Below are positions 36,701-49,250 of a DNA stretch of 64,000 nt, in pieces. Source of the DNA: Paragyromitra xinjiangensis. Its lineage: Eukaryota; Ascomycota; Pezizomycetes; Pezizales; Discinaceae. The notes under the pieces are model-generated. The model had not been told where the DNA came from. It did not search any database and saw only the letters and a list, made by a program, of their open reading frames with translations. Made by a program: the position numbers and the translations under genes. Every line of letters starts with the position of its first letter. The stretch's first letter is position 1. The DNA lies in assembly GCA_038503065.1 (NCBI GenBank), contig JBCAMK010000004.1:2059001-2123000 (forward strand). Direction: 5' to 3'.

Positions 36701-39700
36701 AGAGAGATCATGGGTTTGAGTTCTACATCAACTATAGCACTAAGAGCGCAGGCGCAAGTTTCACTCTCCGCCTTTGACAAACATTGCGCTAATGTATTAA
36801 CAGCAGGTGGATCCGATCCTCGATAGTGTTTTCCGGCTTTATTTCCCTGCGCTTGACCCCGCCTATTTCTCGCCCCATGTTCTGAACTTTTGCATTAAAT
36901 CCATAGAATATCTCAATAAACCAACTGGGGTAAGTATCTCTCTACCGAACTTCGCACAGAGACTCTTGACGACTTACAACCGCATAGCTTGAAGATGCGA
37001 TCGACGAGGAAAGCGTAACCATTGAGGGAGTCGAGCAGTTATGGCGGATAATTCTCAAGGCACCTACCGACAGGCTAGCCGCAGAAGCCACAACGTATTT
37101 TGTGGATCTTTATTTAGATGTAGGTTTTCCCACCTCCCTCAGGTAGAAGGCATTTATTTACATGAGTTCAGTCCCGTGTTATTTTTCAGAGGCCTGCAAA
37201 AGTGGTTGAAGTTACCCACTTCAAGATTGTAGAACGGTGTATCAACCAACTAACCTCTGCGGCTTCTAAAAACGATAATACAAATACAAACCCTAGGCAT
37301 ATAGAGGAAAACAAAATGTCGATAGATCCTTTAGATGGAAGATGCAATACTCAGGAATTCTTTCGGTCACTAGATCTTCTTGATCATTTCGTAAAGGGCT
37401 ACAAAACAAGGTCGAGGTACAACCAAGGGCTACAAGATTCAAACCAAGCCTCTACTGTTGATATGATAACGGGTGTGACACTCACATTGAGGCTGCGATG
37501 GCATGGTCTCAACTACCAATCACCTGTGGGTAAATTCGTTGTTTGGTTTGCTGCTGATATCAAGCTTACTTATTACTTATAGATACACACTTTCAAAATT
37601 GGCAACCTAGACACTGGCCAAGACCTACACGATCGCATCACTAAGCTTGTTGGGGGAGATAAATACCGCTTAATACTTGCCGGGAGGGAATTGAAGTTGG
37701 TTAACGAGCCCCTAAAAACACTTAAGGACTTCGGTATTCCGGACAATTCTTTTCTCCAAGTTTCAAAGACACCGGACCAAGACACACCTACAGCGAACCC
37801 AAGCGTGTTTCCCTCCAATCTCAATGCTCTACAAGTTGAAGTTATGAGGCACTTCGACTCTCTTTATGAGTTACTCTGTTTATCAGAGCCACAGGCAACG
37901 AAGGTAATACCTAAGCCACGAATCCCAGTACTCTAGAGCCTCACTAAGAAATTGACAGATATGGAATTTCTTGAGAAATTTTCCCGTTGATGAACACATC
38001 AAAACTAAGATGGTTTCTGGACCATCTTGGTTCGAAATATTTCCAGCGGAACACCCCTATAAAACGTTGTATTCCTTGCATGCCTTACGAATTTGTTTTG
38101 AGGAACAAAAACAGCAGCAGGTACTCCCCAAAATAAATTGCTATAGTATGACGGAAAAGGCATTGACGGTTACCAGGGAGACGAGAAGTCGTTGTTTATC
38201 AGCAAGGCAACTTTGTCTTTACTAGAGACTTTGATTAAAATCCATCACGAGTCAAAAGAATCATATTCGATAAATACCCGAGCACAAGTCACAAATGAGC
38301 TTCTCGAGTGTTTGCGGATTTTTCTCCAGGGTTTGGAAATCCAATACGCTTTCAGTGTTCATTGCTAATAGACTTTAGAACGCGCCGCGGTAAATGGTTC
38401 ATTGCCCTCTTTCACCAATGCCGAAGGATTTGTTCAACGAATTTTTGAAATTCTGCGGGTCTGTTCTGAACCGGAGTATGCTCAATGCTCTGGTTCTGAA
38501 CCCTGCGTGGCTAATGCCTTCAACGTCCTGCTTATGGCATCAAAAATCGACCCCAAAATATGGTCGTCTTTGATCCAGAAATCAGAATTGATTTACTTCG
38601 TAGATAGGTTTCTTTTACGGGACGAACGCCAAAAGGTTAGGTTGGGTACTGGAGAGGCGATCGTGGCGACTTTTAACCGACCCTCCCGGTTAGTGCTCCC
38701 TGCTATCAGTACAGTGTACGAAAGCTAAAGTGACACAGTAGCGAAAAACCGACAACTCACGATTTTGCGCGATTTTTCTGGGACCTCTTGAAAGAAATCT
38801 TGCAACAGGATTCCCTAGATTCAAATTCATCTGCAGAAATGTTTCAAACAGCTCTGCTAAATTTCAAGTATGCCAATTAATTCTTCTATTTTACCCCATT
38901 CTAACAAAAATAGGTTTCTTGGTGAAACAGACCCAGGATCATTAGATTTAGAGGTCTGTTTCGACTACTGGAGCTCCCGATTAAGAACACATAAAGTTAC
39001 TGAGGTTTGAAGATCTTGAGGCTGGCTACCCCCCAAAAGAGTTCACTCATTAACTTTATACAGGTGGTCGGTTGTTCAAACGAAGACTTTGTAGTCACAG
39101 GCTTCGCAAAACTCCTCACTCGAGGGGTAAATTTAGCTCGAAATCGAGGCGTTATCGTACGTAATGAGTATGTTCCCCGAATAAGTAGCTTCATTATTTT
39201 ATACTAAAATAATTGAAAGTGTATCTGAGGAAATTTTTCGAAATTTACTCTTTCCTCCAATATCGGGGTATTCCGGAAATTCCGAACTTATTGAACGCCT
39301 ACCTTGTCTCCATGGGCCAACTCGTTCAGAGATATATAACCTGCTAGTCCAACTGGCGAACGATCCTGAGAGCTGCGCTCGGATGATCAGGCTTAATCAT
39401 CGCCTTTTCCCAAAAGGTATGCACCTTCTTACCCACATAGTTTCATACACTCACCAAATAAAAGACCAAGCTTTGCATGACGGTTTCCATGCCGATCGTG
39501 GTAGGTGGGCAAGATCAATAGCAGGCCACGTCGGTTTGCAGAATATGTCAAACACATGTTATCTCAATTCACTCATGGCCCAACTGTTCATGAACCGGTC
39601 GTTCAGAGCTTTTGTCCTAGAGATGCCTATCGATCCAATGGATGACTCTCAAAAACTACTTTATTTCATGAAGGTGCTTTTTGCGAGGATGCAAAATAGT

Positions 39701-42535
39701 TACACCAAAGCAGTGGAACCGAAAGATTTTGTTGAAGCCATAACAGACTATGAAGGGGAACAGATCGATATCGCTATCCAAATGGACGTTGATGAGTTTT
39801 TCAATCTCATATTTGACAGACTGGAAGGTCAGATGCCATCAATGGAACTTAAATCGTCTTTTCGATCACATTACGGCGGCCAGTTGGTTCAACAAGTCAA
39901 ATCGAACGAATGCCCACATATCTCGGAGCGCACAGAACCATTTTCTGCGATTCAATGCGATATCAAAGGAAAGTCGACCCTTCAAGAGAGTTTAAAAGCA
40001 TATGTCGAGGGGGAGATTATGGATGGCGGTGCGTATCGCTTGTCCTATTTAATTAAGTATTGGGAGCCAGCACTAAATGGCTTTGTTAGACAATAAATAC
40101 TCCTGTACCACATGCGATAGACATGTCGATGCTGTCAAGAGGTAACTAAAATCAGATTCCCCCAGAGTATATAACCTCACTTTCTAATCGCTACCATTCC
40201 AGAACGTGCCTCAAAGACATTCCGGATCACCTTATCTTCCATTTGAAGAGGTTTGAATTTGATTTACAGACCATGCATCGAAGCAAAATCAACGACTGCT
40301 TCGAATTCCCGACTTCTATTGACATGAGACCGTATACAAAGGAATATCTTGGCGGAGGTGAGAGTAATGGCGAGAAATTATCAGCAGATATGTTTGAATT
40401 GGTTGGTGTTCTAGTGCATAGCGGCACCGCAGAATCTGGGCATTACTACTCGTATATCAGGAACCGTCTTTCACCATCAGGATCACCAGAATGGTTTGAA
40501 TTCAATGATTCAGAGGTCTCATCGTTCGACCCTTCAACAATTCCTGCTGCTTGCTATGGGGGTACTGATGGAGTTACGAGAGACGCAATGGGGCAAACTT
40601 ATACCTTAAGCAAGCCATACAGCGCCTACATGCTCTTTTACGAACGCTCTTCATTGCTGAGCTCTTCGGCACCAAACCAGGGGGCAGCTCCTACTCAAGC
40701 AAAGCTTTCTATACCACGAGAGCTCGAGATTGAAATACATAAGGAAAATGAGTATTTTATCCGAAAATACTGCATGTTCGACAACAACCACATCGAGTTC
40801 GTCAGGAGGTTGTTAGATCAGCAGCAGCGTTTGATTAAGCATGCGACACATCTCGACCATGCTTACGAGAAAAAAGCACTATTACTTGGTCTAGACACTT
40901 TAGAACAGATTGCCACGAGGTTCAAGGACTCTACGGAAGGAGAGGCGCTTTTCAATGTCTTAAACACCTACTTAATCCAGTGCCCGGAATGCTGCCTAGA
41001 GTTCTTCGATTGGCTATGCGAAAAGGAAGAGGCAATCACCAATCTCCTTGTTTGTAACCCTTACGCCAAGGCACGCGGAAATTTCATGAGACTAGTGATG
41101 TTCGCACTTACCCAGGTTCGACGGAAGCGGCCAGAACTTTATGGACCTACCAATGAAAATGATTCTGGTGATCACGAGACTGATTATGAAGAAACCGTAT
41201 TGCACAAGCTTTGCAGTTCACTGATGCGCTCGTGGAATGGTTTGCAATGGTCTATCAAGACCTGGAACGACTACTTCAGTCTCCTGGCGGGTATTTTGGC
41301 GCTGGGTGACCTCGAGAAAGTGGTTATGCTGGATCTAGGCTTTCTGAGAAAAACAATGGAACTCTTGTTAATGGATCACCTACAGGCTCCGAGGAAGTTA
41401 GAATACCTATTTGATAACTTCGCGAAGATCTGGACAAAACGTCGACCCCCACTCGGGAATTTAGGGGCAGTGATTGGCGGGTTGATGAGTCTCTGTGATC
41501 CAAGCCTGAGGCCATGCAGAGACGATGAAACCCGAACACATTATCTCCGCCGTCTTCCGAAATTTCCTTTGACTAGCACAGAATATGACTTCTTCACTTT
41601 CTCCCACAAAAATCAGTTAGCAATATTGACAAGGTTACTTGAATCCCAGGCCACAACGGAAAATATGGGAATTCTCGTTGCGCAAATCGTCAAATCCGAA
41701 GCCGCACCACCAGAAGGGCCACTTCTTGAGCAGATTAAAACTACACTGATCTCTGGGGTACCTGTAGACCCTGCACAAGAGGCCGAGCCCTTTCTCATGT
41801 GCCTTCTATACTTCATCTCAGCAACGAAATCACCCAATTACGTCAAGGAGATTTTACGAAGAGTGGCAGATGAGGTTCCCACAATTGGTACCGATGGAGG
41901 GCCTGAACATTTGCACTTTTTCGAGGAATTATCCAACCTCAGGAACCCTAATTTAAAGCAAAATTTAATCAGATGGCGTATGATTGAATTCGTGGGACTT
42001 TGGGCGCCGCCTCTGTTAACGTACTGTGATGGGGCCGTACGAGAGAAGGCTGAAAGACTTCTTGATGAGATACTGTTTGACATCCTTCAGGACGGAGGTG
42101 ATCGTCCAAGAGCCCGAAAAGGTGTCGAAGACCTTATGAATGGGTGCTTTGCATTCATTGAATCGAGATTTCCTAGAACGCGGCAGCCTTGCGACGAAAA
42201 GACGTTTGAAAACGTTCTCAGGGTTCTCGAGAAATGTGGTGAATATCAAGAGGATGAGGAGGCTTTTAGGGCAAGAAGCGATGGTAGGTGCCGCCCAATC
42301 ACTTTGGTTGCGAAACCTCGTTAAACATTGACTAACTCCTTCAGGTTTGAGATTGTTAATTGAAAAGATCATTCTTGAAGAAGAGGATGCTGATCTAGCC
42401 TCCGGTAAGACCGAATGGTCCTCTCGTGCGCGACACGACTGACCCAAGCTCTTTTCTGAAGATGAATGGGGTGGCTCTGATATTGGAAGCGATACACACG
42501 AGATGGAAGTACAGCTTGACGAATACAGCACCTAA
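33752..42535 (+). CDS. Very large USP-class deubiquitinase
   Basis: Cysteine protease removing ubiquitin from proteins, of the giant USP9X/USP24/USP34-like type found in filamentous fungi. Twenty exons give 2563 residues: 33752-34668, 34731-35609, 35692-36052, 36112-36373, 36419-36753, 36807-36929, 36988-37119, 37190-37525, 37583-37903, 37959-38120, 38177-38330, 38379-38688, 38739-38867, 38914-39004, 39064-39167, 39220-40028, 40090-40141, 40203-42283, 42345-42404 and 42462-42535. The N-terminal 200 residues are acidic and disordered. A helical-repeat region follows, with an embedded ubiquitin-like segment at about 1116-1175 (FKIGNLDTGQDLHDRITKL). The USP domain has the catalytic box NMSNTCYLNSL (Cys about 1652), a DNKYSCTTC zinc knuckle and the His box SGHYYSYI (about 1906). 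It ends in a helical region and an acidic tail. Intron 5 has a GC donor. Confidence 0.9.
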
Positions 42536-43563
42536 TAACGGAGGGCTAAAGGGGGTACTCTTTAGCTAGGAGTTGGTCTTTGGATTAGATTTTGTTACAA
42601 AAGGGCGTTTATATTCTTAGGATCATCGGTTCCTTTGGTATGATACTAAAGAGCGGAGGTGGGTGTAAACCGGTGTAGGCTTTTTTTCTCTTCATTTCTC
42701 ACCTCCTATATCTGTGGGAACTAAATTGGGGTAAACGAGATATTCGGAGGGAACGGTTGACGGCTTTTGTTGGCAGGGGTTTATCGGATTTTGTGCTCTC
42801 TTTCTTTTGCAAATTCTTAAAATTTCTCAACTCTTCTCTACCCTTTTCTAGTTATTATGAGCTTTGTCGACATGTAGTACCATCACTACCAGCAGCCTTT
42901 ACCCTTGTACATCCCGCCGCCTTTTGCTGGTTGGTGGGGTCGAAGTGGATATGTAGGAATTCCTTCACCTGATTACTATTTAGATTTTTCCCTTTATTTA
43001 AGGACCATATCGTCTAGCAACCACTCGGACATCCGAGTGATTTTAAGTGATCGCAGTCAATCACATACACCAGTTTTAATCGATCTTCTGAAAAACATTC
43101 AGAAAGAGAAGCAACCTTTCTAATGCCGTATTTTTATATTCAAATCAACGGCAACGCCCATACCCTTTTGCCAATGACAACATACATTCGCTCCCTATAA
43201 ACCCCCCCTCAATCCTTTACGAAGCCCTCCCGTCTTGGAGCGGTAGGATCCTGCAATACGAAACCCCAAATACCCACAAAAGTTGATCATGTCATGCCCA
43301 AAACGCACAACGCTTTTTCACACAAAAAAAGTCTGTTCAACTCAAGATCACTCAAGACCCACGCACCATGACCAGCAACAGCAGTAGTCGGTCGTTTCAT
43401 CATACGCATTCCGGCATCCGAGAAAACCCCCTAGCTCAAAGGAAAAGAGACGAATGCGAAAAAAAGTTTCCAAACCAAGACACATGAAAGGGAACCGAAG
43501 CGAAGAGAGAGGAAGGGAGAAAGAAAAAAACGAAAACCTCTGGATGAAAAAAGAAAAAGAAAA
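42536..43563. other. Convergent spacer deubiquitinase/PKA
   Basis: 3' regions of two converging genes. A frame open from 42877 to 43123, preceded by a TAG usable as splice acceptor, encodes an aromatic-rich peptide (PPPFAGWWGRSGYVGIPSPD). No partner exon or family was found, so it is not called a gene. Confidence 0.5.
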
Positions 43564-45243
43564 TCAAAACTCCTCAAATAGATGCCCATATTGATCGAAG
43601 CTATCCCCCAACCCGTACTCTTCCTGCTCTTCGGGATATCGGTCGAACTGACTCGAGTCACCGACACCTCCTCTGACTGGTGGTACATAAGGCGCTTCGA
43701 TATCCTTCCTCGCCAGTCGCTCCCAGTTAACTTCTGCGAACCATTGATGCTGCTTAATGTCGTTGCTGCCGTGAAGCAAATTGCCCAGCCGCTTCGTCAA
43801 ATCGGGCGTTATCAATTGTTCAAGCAAATGTTGAGCGTCGGGGTGGATGTAGGCCGGGTACTTCACACGACCCTTGAGGATGTTTTCGTAGATCTTCATA
43901 GGACTTCCGCCATCCCAGAAGGGAGTGTACCCACAAAGCATCTCGAAAATCAAAATACCTAGTGACCACCTTTTTCAAAAAAAACGTTTCGTCAACTATT
44001 GCCACCCAACAGCTAAACAGGAATCAAGATAAGAGAATCCACAGAAAACAAAAACGCTAACTTAAGGGTACTTACCAATCTACGGACTTATTGTATCCTT
44101 TTGAAGCGACGACTTCAGGTGCCAGGTAATCTGGGGTGCCACACAGTGTCCATGTGATATCTGGAACCTCTTTTGCGAAGCCAAAATCTGTTATCTTCAA
44201 GTGACCATGCCTATCTAAAAGCAAGTTCTCAGGCTTGAGATCTCTATAGATTATATGATGCGAGTGTAGGTAGTCGAGGGCAAGCGCAACCTCAGCAGCA
44301 TAGAACTTCGCAACGGGATTCGGAAATCGCTACAGTGAGGTAGGAAGACCTTGAGCACACTCCTTCGAATCAATTGGATCGAGGACGCATTGCATACCTG
44401 GGATTTTCGCAACAGGCTAAAGAGCTCTCCTCCTTCAATAAAGTCCATCACCATGTACAAATTCTTGCTATCTTGAAAAGTCCCCCATAATGTTATCAAG
44501 AAGGGATGCTTGACCTTTTGCAGCATCCGCCTTTCATCATTTGTGTGTTCCACCTGTTTCATTTTAACAACCTGTGCCTTCTTCAATACCTTCACAGCAT
44601 AAAACCGAAGGTTGTGACGCGATTGAACCAGATGAACCCGCCCAAAGCTCCCTGTCCCCAGAGTTCTCTGAATGGAGAAATCGCCTAGCGAATACTTTCC
44701 TTTGGTTGATCGCACGGTAGCAGTTTGCTGTGGCTGTTCGTCCGGCTTCCGCTCCTGCGATGCAGCGCCCGCATTGGTCTCTGCGCTTTGGGATTGAATC
44801 ATATCCGAATGCGCAAGAGTGTTCTGCGACGACGAGCTATCGTATGGCCTTGCATAATCGCCGGGCTGTGGGGGGTTTATGATGCTGTTGATGTTGCTTT
44901 GATGAGGCTGATTTTGGTGTTGTTGCTGGGAGGTATGAGAGTGGGGATACTGTTGCTGGTGTTCCGGTATCATTGGCCGATGATCTGAGACCAGCGCCAT
45001 ATTTTCGACTGGAGCTGGAACGGATGGGATTGATGGTCTCGAAGGTGGAGCAGTGGAGGCCGAGGATGCGGACGCAGTCGAGTGCTTATTGAGTGAGTTG
45101 TGGTGAGAGGTTGTTGGAGTAGCGGTCGCGGTGGTCGGGGTGGGTGGTTCTGATTCTCGAAGTTCAGACTGGGAGCTATCCTTTCTCGTACGCAACGAAT
45201 CTTTCTCTTTCTTCTTCTTCTTGAGAAACCCGAGAGTCGGCAT
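43564..45243 (-). CDS. pkaC1: PKA catalytic subunit
   Basis: cAMP-dependent protein kinase catalytic subunit, an AGC Ser/Thr kinase controlling growth, nutrient sensing and development. Exons in transcript order are 45243-44398, 44329-44076 and 43969-43564 (501 residues). It begins [14 protein letters not shown], followed by a long disordered Ser/Thr/Gln-rich extension (to about 185). The kinase domain shows the glycine loop LGTGSFGRV (about 195-203), AVKVLKK with catalytic Lys about 217, [17 protein letters not shown], the activation-loop [14 protein letters not shown], and [14 protein letters not shown] built across intron 2. The protein ends in LFEEF, the FxxF hydrophobic motif of PKA. The upstream TTG-started extension is not used because ATG at 45243 matches known fungal starts. 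Confidence 0.96.
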
Positions 45244-48071
45244 GCGCAAGATAGCCGGTAATATATTGAAAGGAGAGGCTCCTGCTGGTGGCCTCCTCCA
45301 ATCCCTTTGTCTGTTTCGAGCAGCCTGCTTTCGCTTCGGCGGCAGATCCCAGAAAGCCTGAGAGGATAAAGAACTGCGGGAAAGCGGCGACGGCGGCAGC
45401 GGGGAAGAGGATGAGTACGTAGAGCTTCAATTACCTATTTCCCCTCCTGCTATCACTACTCTGCCTTTACCGAGCCGGGCCGTGGAAACGCTGTCGATAG
45501 GCGGGGAGTACGAGCCAGGACAACAGCGAGGAGCACGGCGACGACGAGGATGAGGACGACGAAGATGGTGATGTTGGGGATGAGCGTGAAGACTGGGAAG
45601 TAGGCGAAAGCGAAGGGACCAGGCTAGGGTATGAGCGGTGATACTAGAAAACTGTCTGGAGGAACAACTGTTTGGAGGAGGCTTTTGCCGCTGCAGTGCT
45701 GCCAGATTCGACGAAGCAATGCTGCAAGCAGCCAGCTCGTTTCTTTCCCTGTATCGAGGTCTCTCTTTTTCCTAGTACTTTTCTGTTTCTCTTTTTCAGT
45801 GCTTTTTTCTATCGTTCTCGGTCTTTTTTTTTCTTCTATTTCTTTGTCCTGTGTGGTTTTCTTGATTATTTTTTTTAATCTTTAATCTTTAATTTTTAAT
45901 CTATTTTGTCGAGTTCTTGTATCTCCTTGTTGGCTTTCGTCCGTTCTGCTGTGATGGCCTTTTACTTGGGTACCGATTGATTACCTCTCTCAGGTCCTCT
46001 CAGGCTGTACAAAAAAGGACTCGCTTGAGAGACCTCAAGGTTGCTTTCTCCAGACTCGATCGAGGACCAGAGCAAAAGGGCGATGGGAAGCGGCGGCTAT
46101 CCTAGGACGATCGACGAGGAAGACTGCTGCATTCGGAAAGCAGCAGAGGGAAGGCTTTCCTGACCGTTTTGGAGGGGCAGGGTGGGGGATGAGTGAGGGG
46201 GGGAAGAGGAACGTTGGCTGGCCGGGGAACAGCGGGGTGGGGTAGATTCAAAAGAGACGGCACAGTAATAAGGTAGGATGTGTTAGGTTACGGGTTTTTT
46301 CTGTGAATCTCCACAAGTCTGAGGCAGATCGTACACCCACCAACTCTCCACATGCTGATCTTTCCATCGGCTCAGGTGCGCTGACCCGGGTGACGACGAA
46401 AATACCTATATCTGCGGAGCTACCCACATTCCTAATGCAATGCCCCCAGGGTCGTAATACTGACGTGAAGGTTACTTTATGTTTGAGCCTTGAACAAAAG
46501 CAACAAGAGCAATGTCGTATAATTGGAGAGAAAAGCCCTCCTCGGAACTGCGTCCAAAGCTTAGGGCTCGGCAGGGTCTGCTTCAAAGTCGACATTTATT
46601 TACTTAAGCGACAAACATCCAGTCTATTTCTACCCATGGTTGCCCGCATACGCAGATGTCATCCATATTATGGCTGACAGAAGCTTATATTAAGCTTATT
46701 CTCGCTGGCCACGAATGCTGTGGTTCTTACCTTACACCTTCCATGCGTCTACCCGCAAAGCATCGCACGGCTTCGATTTTCATAATCTTCCCTGGCAAAC
46801 CTTTCGCTGACATTCCGTTTATCGCAGGTCCCTAGAGCCAAATATCCGAATCCAAAAGTGATTATCTAATTGACATATGCAACCAGTGAATAATCCTTTC
46901 TCCTAGGTAGAATAACAAATCCTCATGTGTGGATAGAAGTCAAAATGGCTCAATTCATTAGCCTATGAACGAACTTTGAGGATGAAGGCCGATCAATCCT
47001 ACAAAGATGATACCTGGCGAGTTGCTTGCTCCGCTCCTCGATCGGTCGCCCGCGAAAAGTGCGAAGATGCCCCTGATGGTCAAAGATGGATTGAGTGATC
47101 GATGGTGATCCGGACCAATAAGAGACGAGGTCGATCGACATATATGTAGTCAAGCAGTTCATCTACATAACTGCATGCACAAAAATATCTCTGGACAATA
47201 GGCTTACGTTCTTGGTGTCAATGGTTTAGGTAAGCTAAGGTGCCACATGTATATTTACTTTCTTCGGGGACACGTATATTTACGCACCCATATACGTATG
47301 GCCTACATTTATCCTTTTGCTACGCTATCAAAACGAGGTGTTGGCCCCCACCCCCATAGGTTATTTTGATGTTGTAGAGATCGAGCATCCCACCCCCGGT
47401 CTAATTGCCGGGGTATAATTCTCGTTTACTAACCTTCTGCGGGATACTTTACGTACAGCTTGAAGTGTAGTTTTGAAAGTAAACAGCTCCTCTGCCTTCA
47501 ATGGTAAGGCTAACTGCGGTCTCAGTTCTAATGCTGTCAGTACCCACAAGGCTGGAGTTTTCCCGGTTTCTGGCCTCAGGTCAGCGATGGATGCAGTAGC
47601 CACTGCCGGCCGGAGGCACGAAAAGAGATGACCCGGTTTGTGTTGCATACGCAAGAGCGCCACGGCTCACACGAGAGCTGGTAATTATAGGAGGCCGCAT
47701 GCCCGCGCAGAGCTACATGTAGTTTGCTTTTATCGGCGATCACACAAAATGGTTGATTCCATTCTCATCTCTCGGGCAGGCCGAAAATCACAAGTTGGAC
47801 CTTTTGTCTGCGTCGTGAGGTGTGACACTAGTAAGCAAGGCTCGGCAAAGATCTTATCTTTGATTATCAGTCCTGAGCTGTCAAATTGATGCTAGCCTTA
47901 AGCATGTAGGTAATCGATAGTCCATCACCTATGTGCGGCTCGTACATGATATTATGAGATCTATGTAAAAAGAAGTTACGACTAAAAGGGCCTACTAGCG
48001 AAAAACATCATGAGGAACACTTATCCTGCACTACCTCATATAAATGTTCAAGCATCCCTCATCTCCACTCT
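45244..48071. other. Long intergenic region upstream of PKA
   Basis: 2.8 kb holding the PKA promoter and leader and the 3' side of the NFKBIL1-like gene. Seen here: a minus-strand membrane-segment-like frame at about 45480-45610, T-rich runs with a TTTAATC tandem (about 45877-45903), a CCCCGG/CCGGGG hairpin near 47391-47410 and a TACATGTA copy at 47714. Open frames at 46248-47663 have no recognisable features and overlap on both strands. Confidence 0.5.
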
Positions 48072-49250
48072 TTAAGCTTGCCCTTCTTTTTTCCCTCTAT
48101 GCTCAGTCCACAATGAATCAATCGCTTGAAAGACGGCTGTGATTCCTTTCAGCTCCTCCTCACCGATGCCTCCCTTTCCCCACCTTTGTTGAGCCTTGTC
48201 TGGATGCCATCTCACCCTCTCCAGCTTCAAAATGTCGGCAAGTTCCCCATTTCCGAACTCTGAGCCAATGGGTGCCGCCAAAAAGAACCGTTCAACTGCC
48301 TCTTGTGAGATATCAGATAATTTCCCGGACTCAACAGGCCACGGGATCAAATTCGCAGGCCTCTTCCCTTCTTTCCCGCTACCATCAACGTCAACCCGAG
48401 TTCCTCCCGTGATCATCGCCCAATTATCCAGATACTCATCCCAGCGTTTCCGCAATTGGTTCCTCGCTCTCTTCTCTCTCCTCTGCTTTTCTTCCCTTAG
48501 TCGTATCTTCTCGGCTTGATCCCATTTTTTGCGATCTTCATGGTCCCGTCTTTTCCTCTCTCGTCTCTCTTCCCTCTCTCGCTCTCGTTTATCTCGTTCC
48601 TCGATAATATGCTGGTGGCTTTTCTCCCACATCTTTTCACGGACATATTTCGCGTATTCCTCATCTTCCATCCTTTCCAGCTTACCCCTCTCATCCTGGA
48701 TCTCAGGCCGGGGGTACACGTTGATTGGTTGTCCGTAGACACCCTCCCAAAAAGCAGCTCCCTCATCGTCTGCCATTGCATCAAACAAAGATTCACGGAA
48801 GGCATCATCTGAATTGGCATATTTGGAAGAGGCTGCGTTAGGGATATAAGTATCATCATAAGCCGCAGGGTCATCCCCAACTTCCTTGGGCTGGCGGGCG
48901 TGCCTTGGTCGTTTAGGAGGACGACTATCGCGATGACTTCTATAGTGGCGGTGGTGACCATCTTGTCTTTCATCCTCCCTATGACTTGGTCGAGGACTCT
49001 TTTTTTTCCTCTTGAAACGAAATTTACTCTTGCTCCGATCCTTAGCGCCCTCGAGATTTTCTGTTGCTGTATGGGAGCTCTCATTTCCATTGTCGCCGCC
49101 AGAGTGAGGAGGAGGATGCGATGAAGATCGTGGCTTCAGTGATATCTTAGGCTCGACTGGATGCTGAGCGGGCGGGGATAAAGGAGCATCATCTCGTGTT
49201 AGGCCATGAAGTACGCTTAGGCGGTCGTTGGACATGTCGAACGAACGCAT
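48072..49250 (-). CDS. NFKBIL1-like protein with HPDK motif
   Basis: Single-exon gene of 392 residues. The N-terminal half is disordered and basic (SKFRFKRKKKSPRPSHRED). A long charged helix rich in Arg/Glu (about 205-275) follows. The C-terminus has the pattern of human NFKBIL1: RKRWDEYLDNW, then NLIPWPVESGK, then a J-like ERVRWHPDKAQQRWG and a closing helix. NFKBIL1 relatives are nuclear and linked to pre-mRNA processing, so a splicing-related role is inferred. The HPD triplet resembles a DnaJ motif, but the rest of a J domain is absent, so it should not be called an Hsp40. An alternative start is the ATG five codons in (SNDRLSVL follows). Divergent from the DUF4238 gene. Confidence 0.75.
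   Translation of the reverse strand: MRSFDMSNDRLSVLHGLTRDDAPLSPPAQHPVEPKISLKPRSSSHPPPHSGGDNGNESSHTATENLEGAKDRSKSKFRFKRKKKSPRPSHREDERQDGHHRHYRSHRDSRPPKRPRHARQPKEVGDDPAAYDDTYIPNAASSKYANSDDAFRESLFDAMADDEGAAFWEGVYGQPINVYPRPEIQDERGKLERMEDEEYAKYVREKMWEKSHQHIIEERDKREREREERRERKRRDHEDRKKWDQAEKIRLREEKQRREKRARNQLRKRWDEYLDNWAMITGGTRVDVDGSGKEGKRPANLIPWPVESGKLSDISQEAVERFFLAAPIGSEFGNGELADILKLERVRWHPDKAQQRWGKGGIGEEELKGITAVFQAIDSLWTEHRGKKEGQA

Noticed and set aside
46248..47663. Several 70-124 codon frames between PKA and the NFKBIL1-like gene
   Set aside because: They overlap on opposite strands, lack recognisable motifs and have no compatible splice partners.
48072..49250. DnaJ/Hsp40 chaperone because of the WHPDK motif
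   Set aside because: Only the HPD triplet is present, at the C-terminus; the surrounding pattern (IPWP, RVRWHPDK) is that of NFKBIL1-like proteins.
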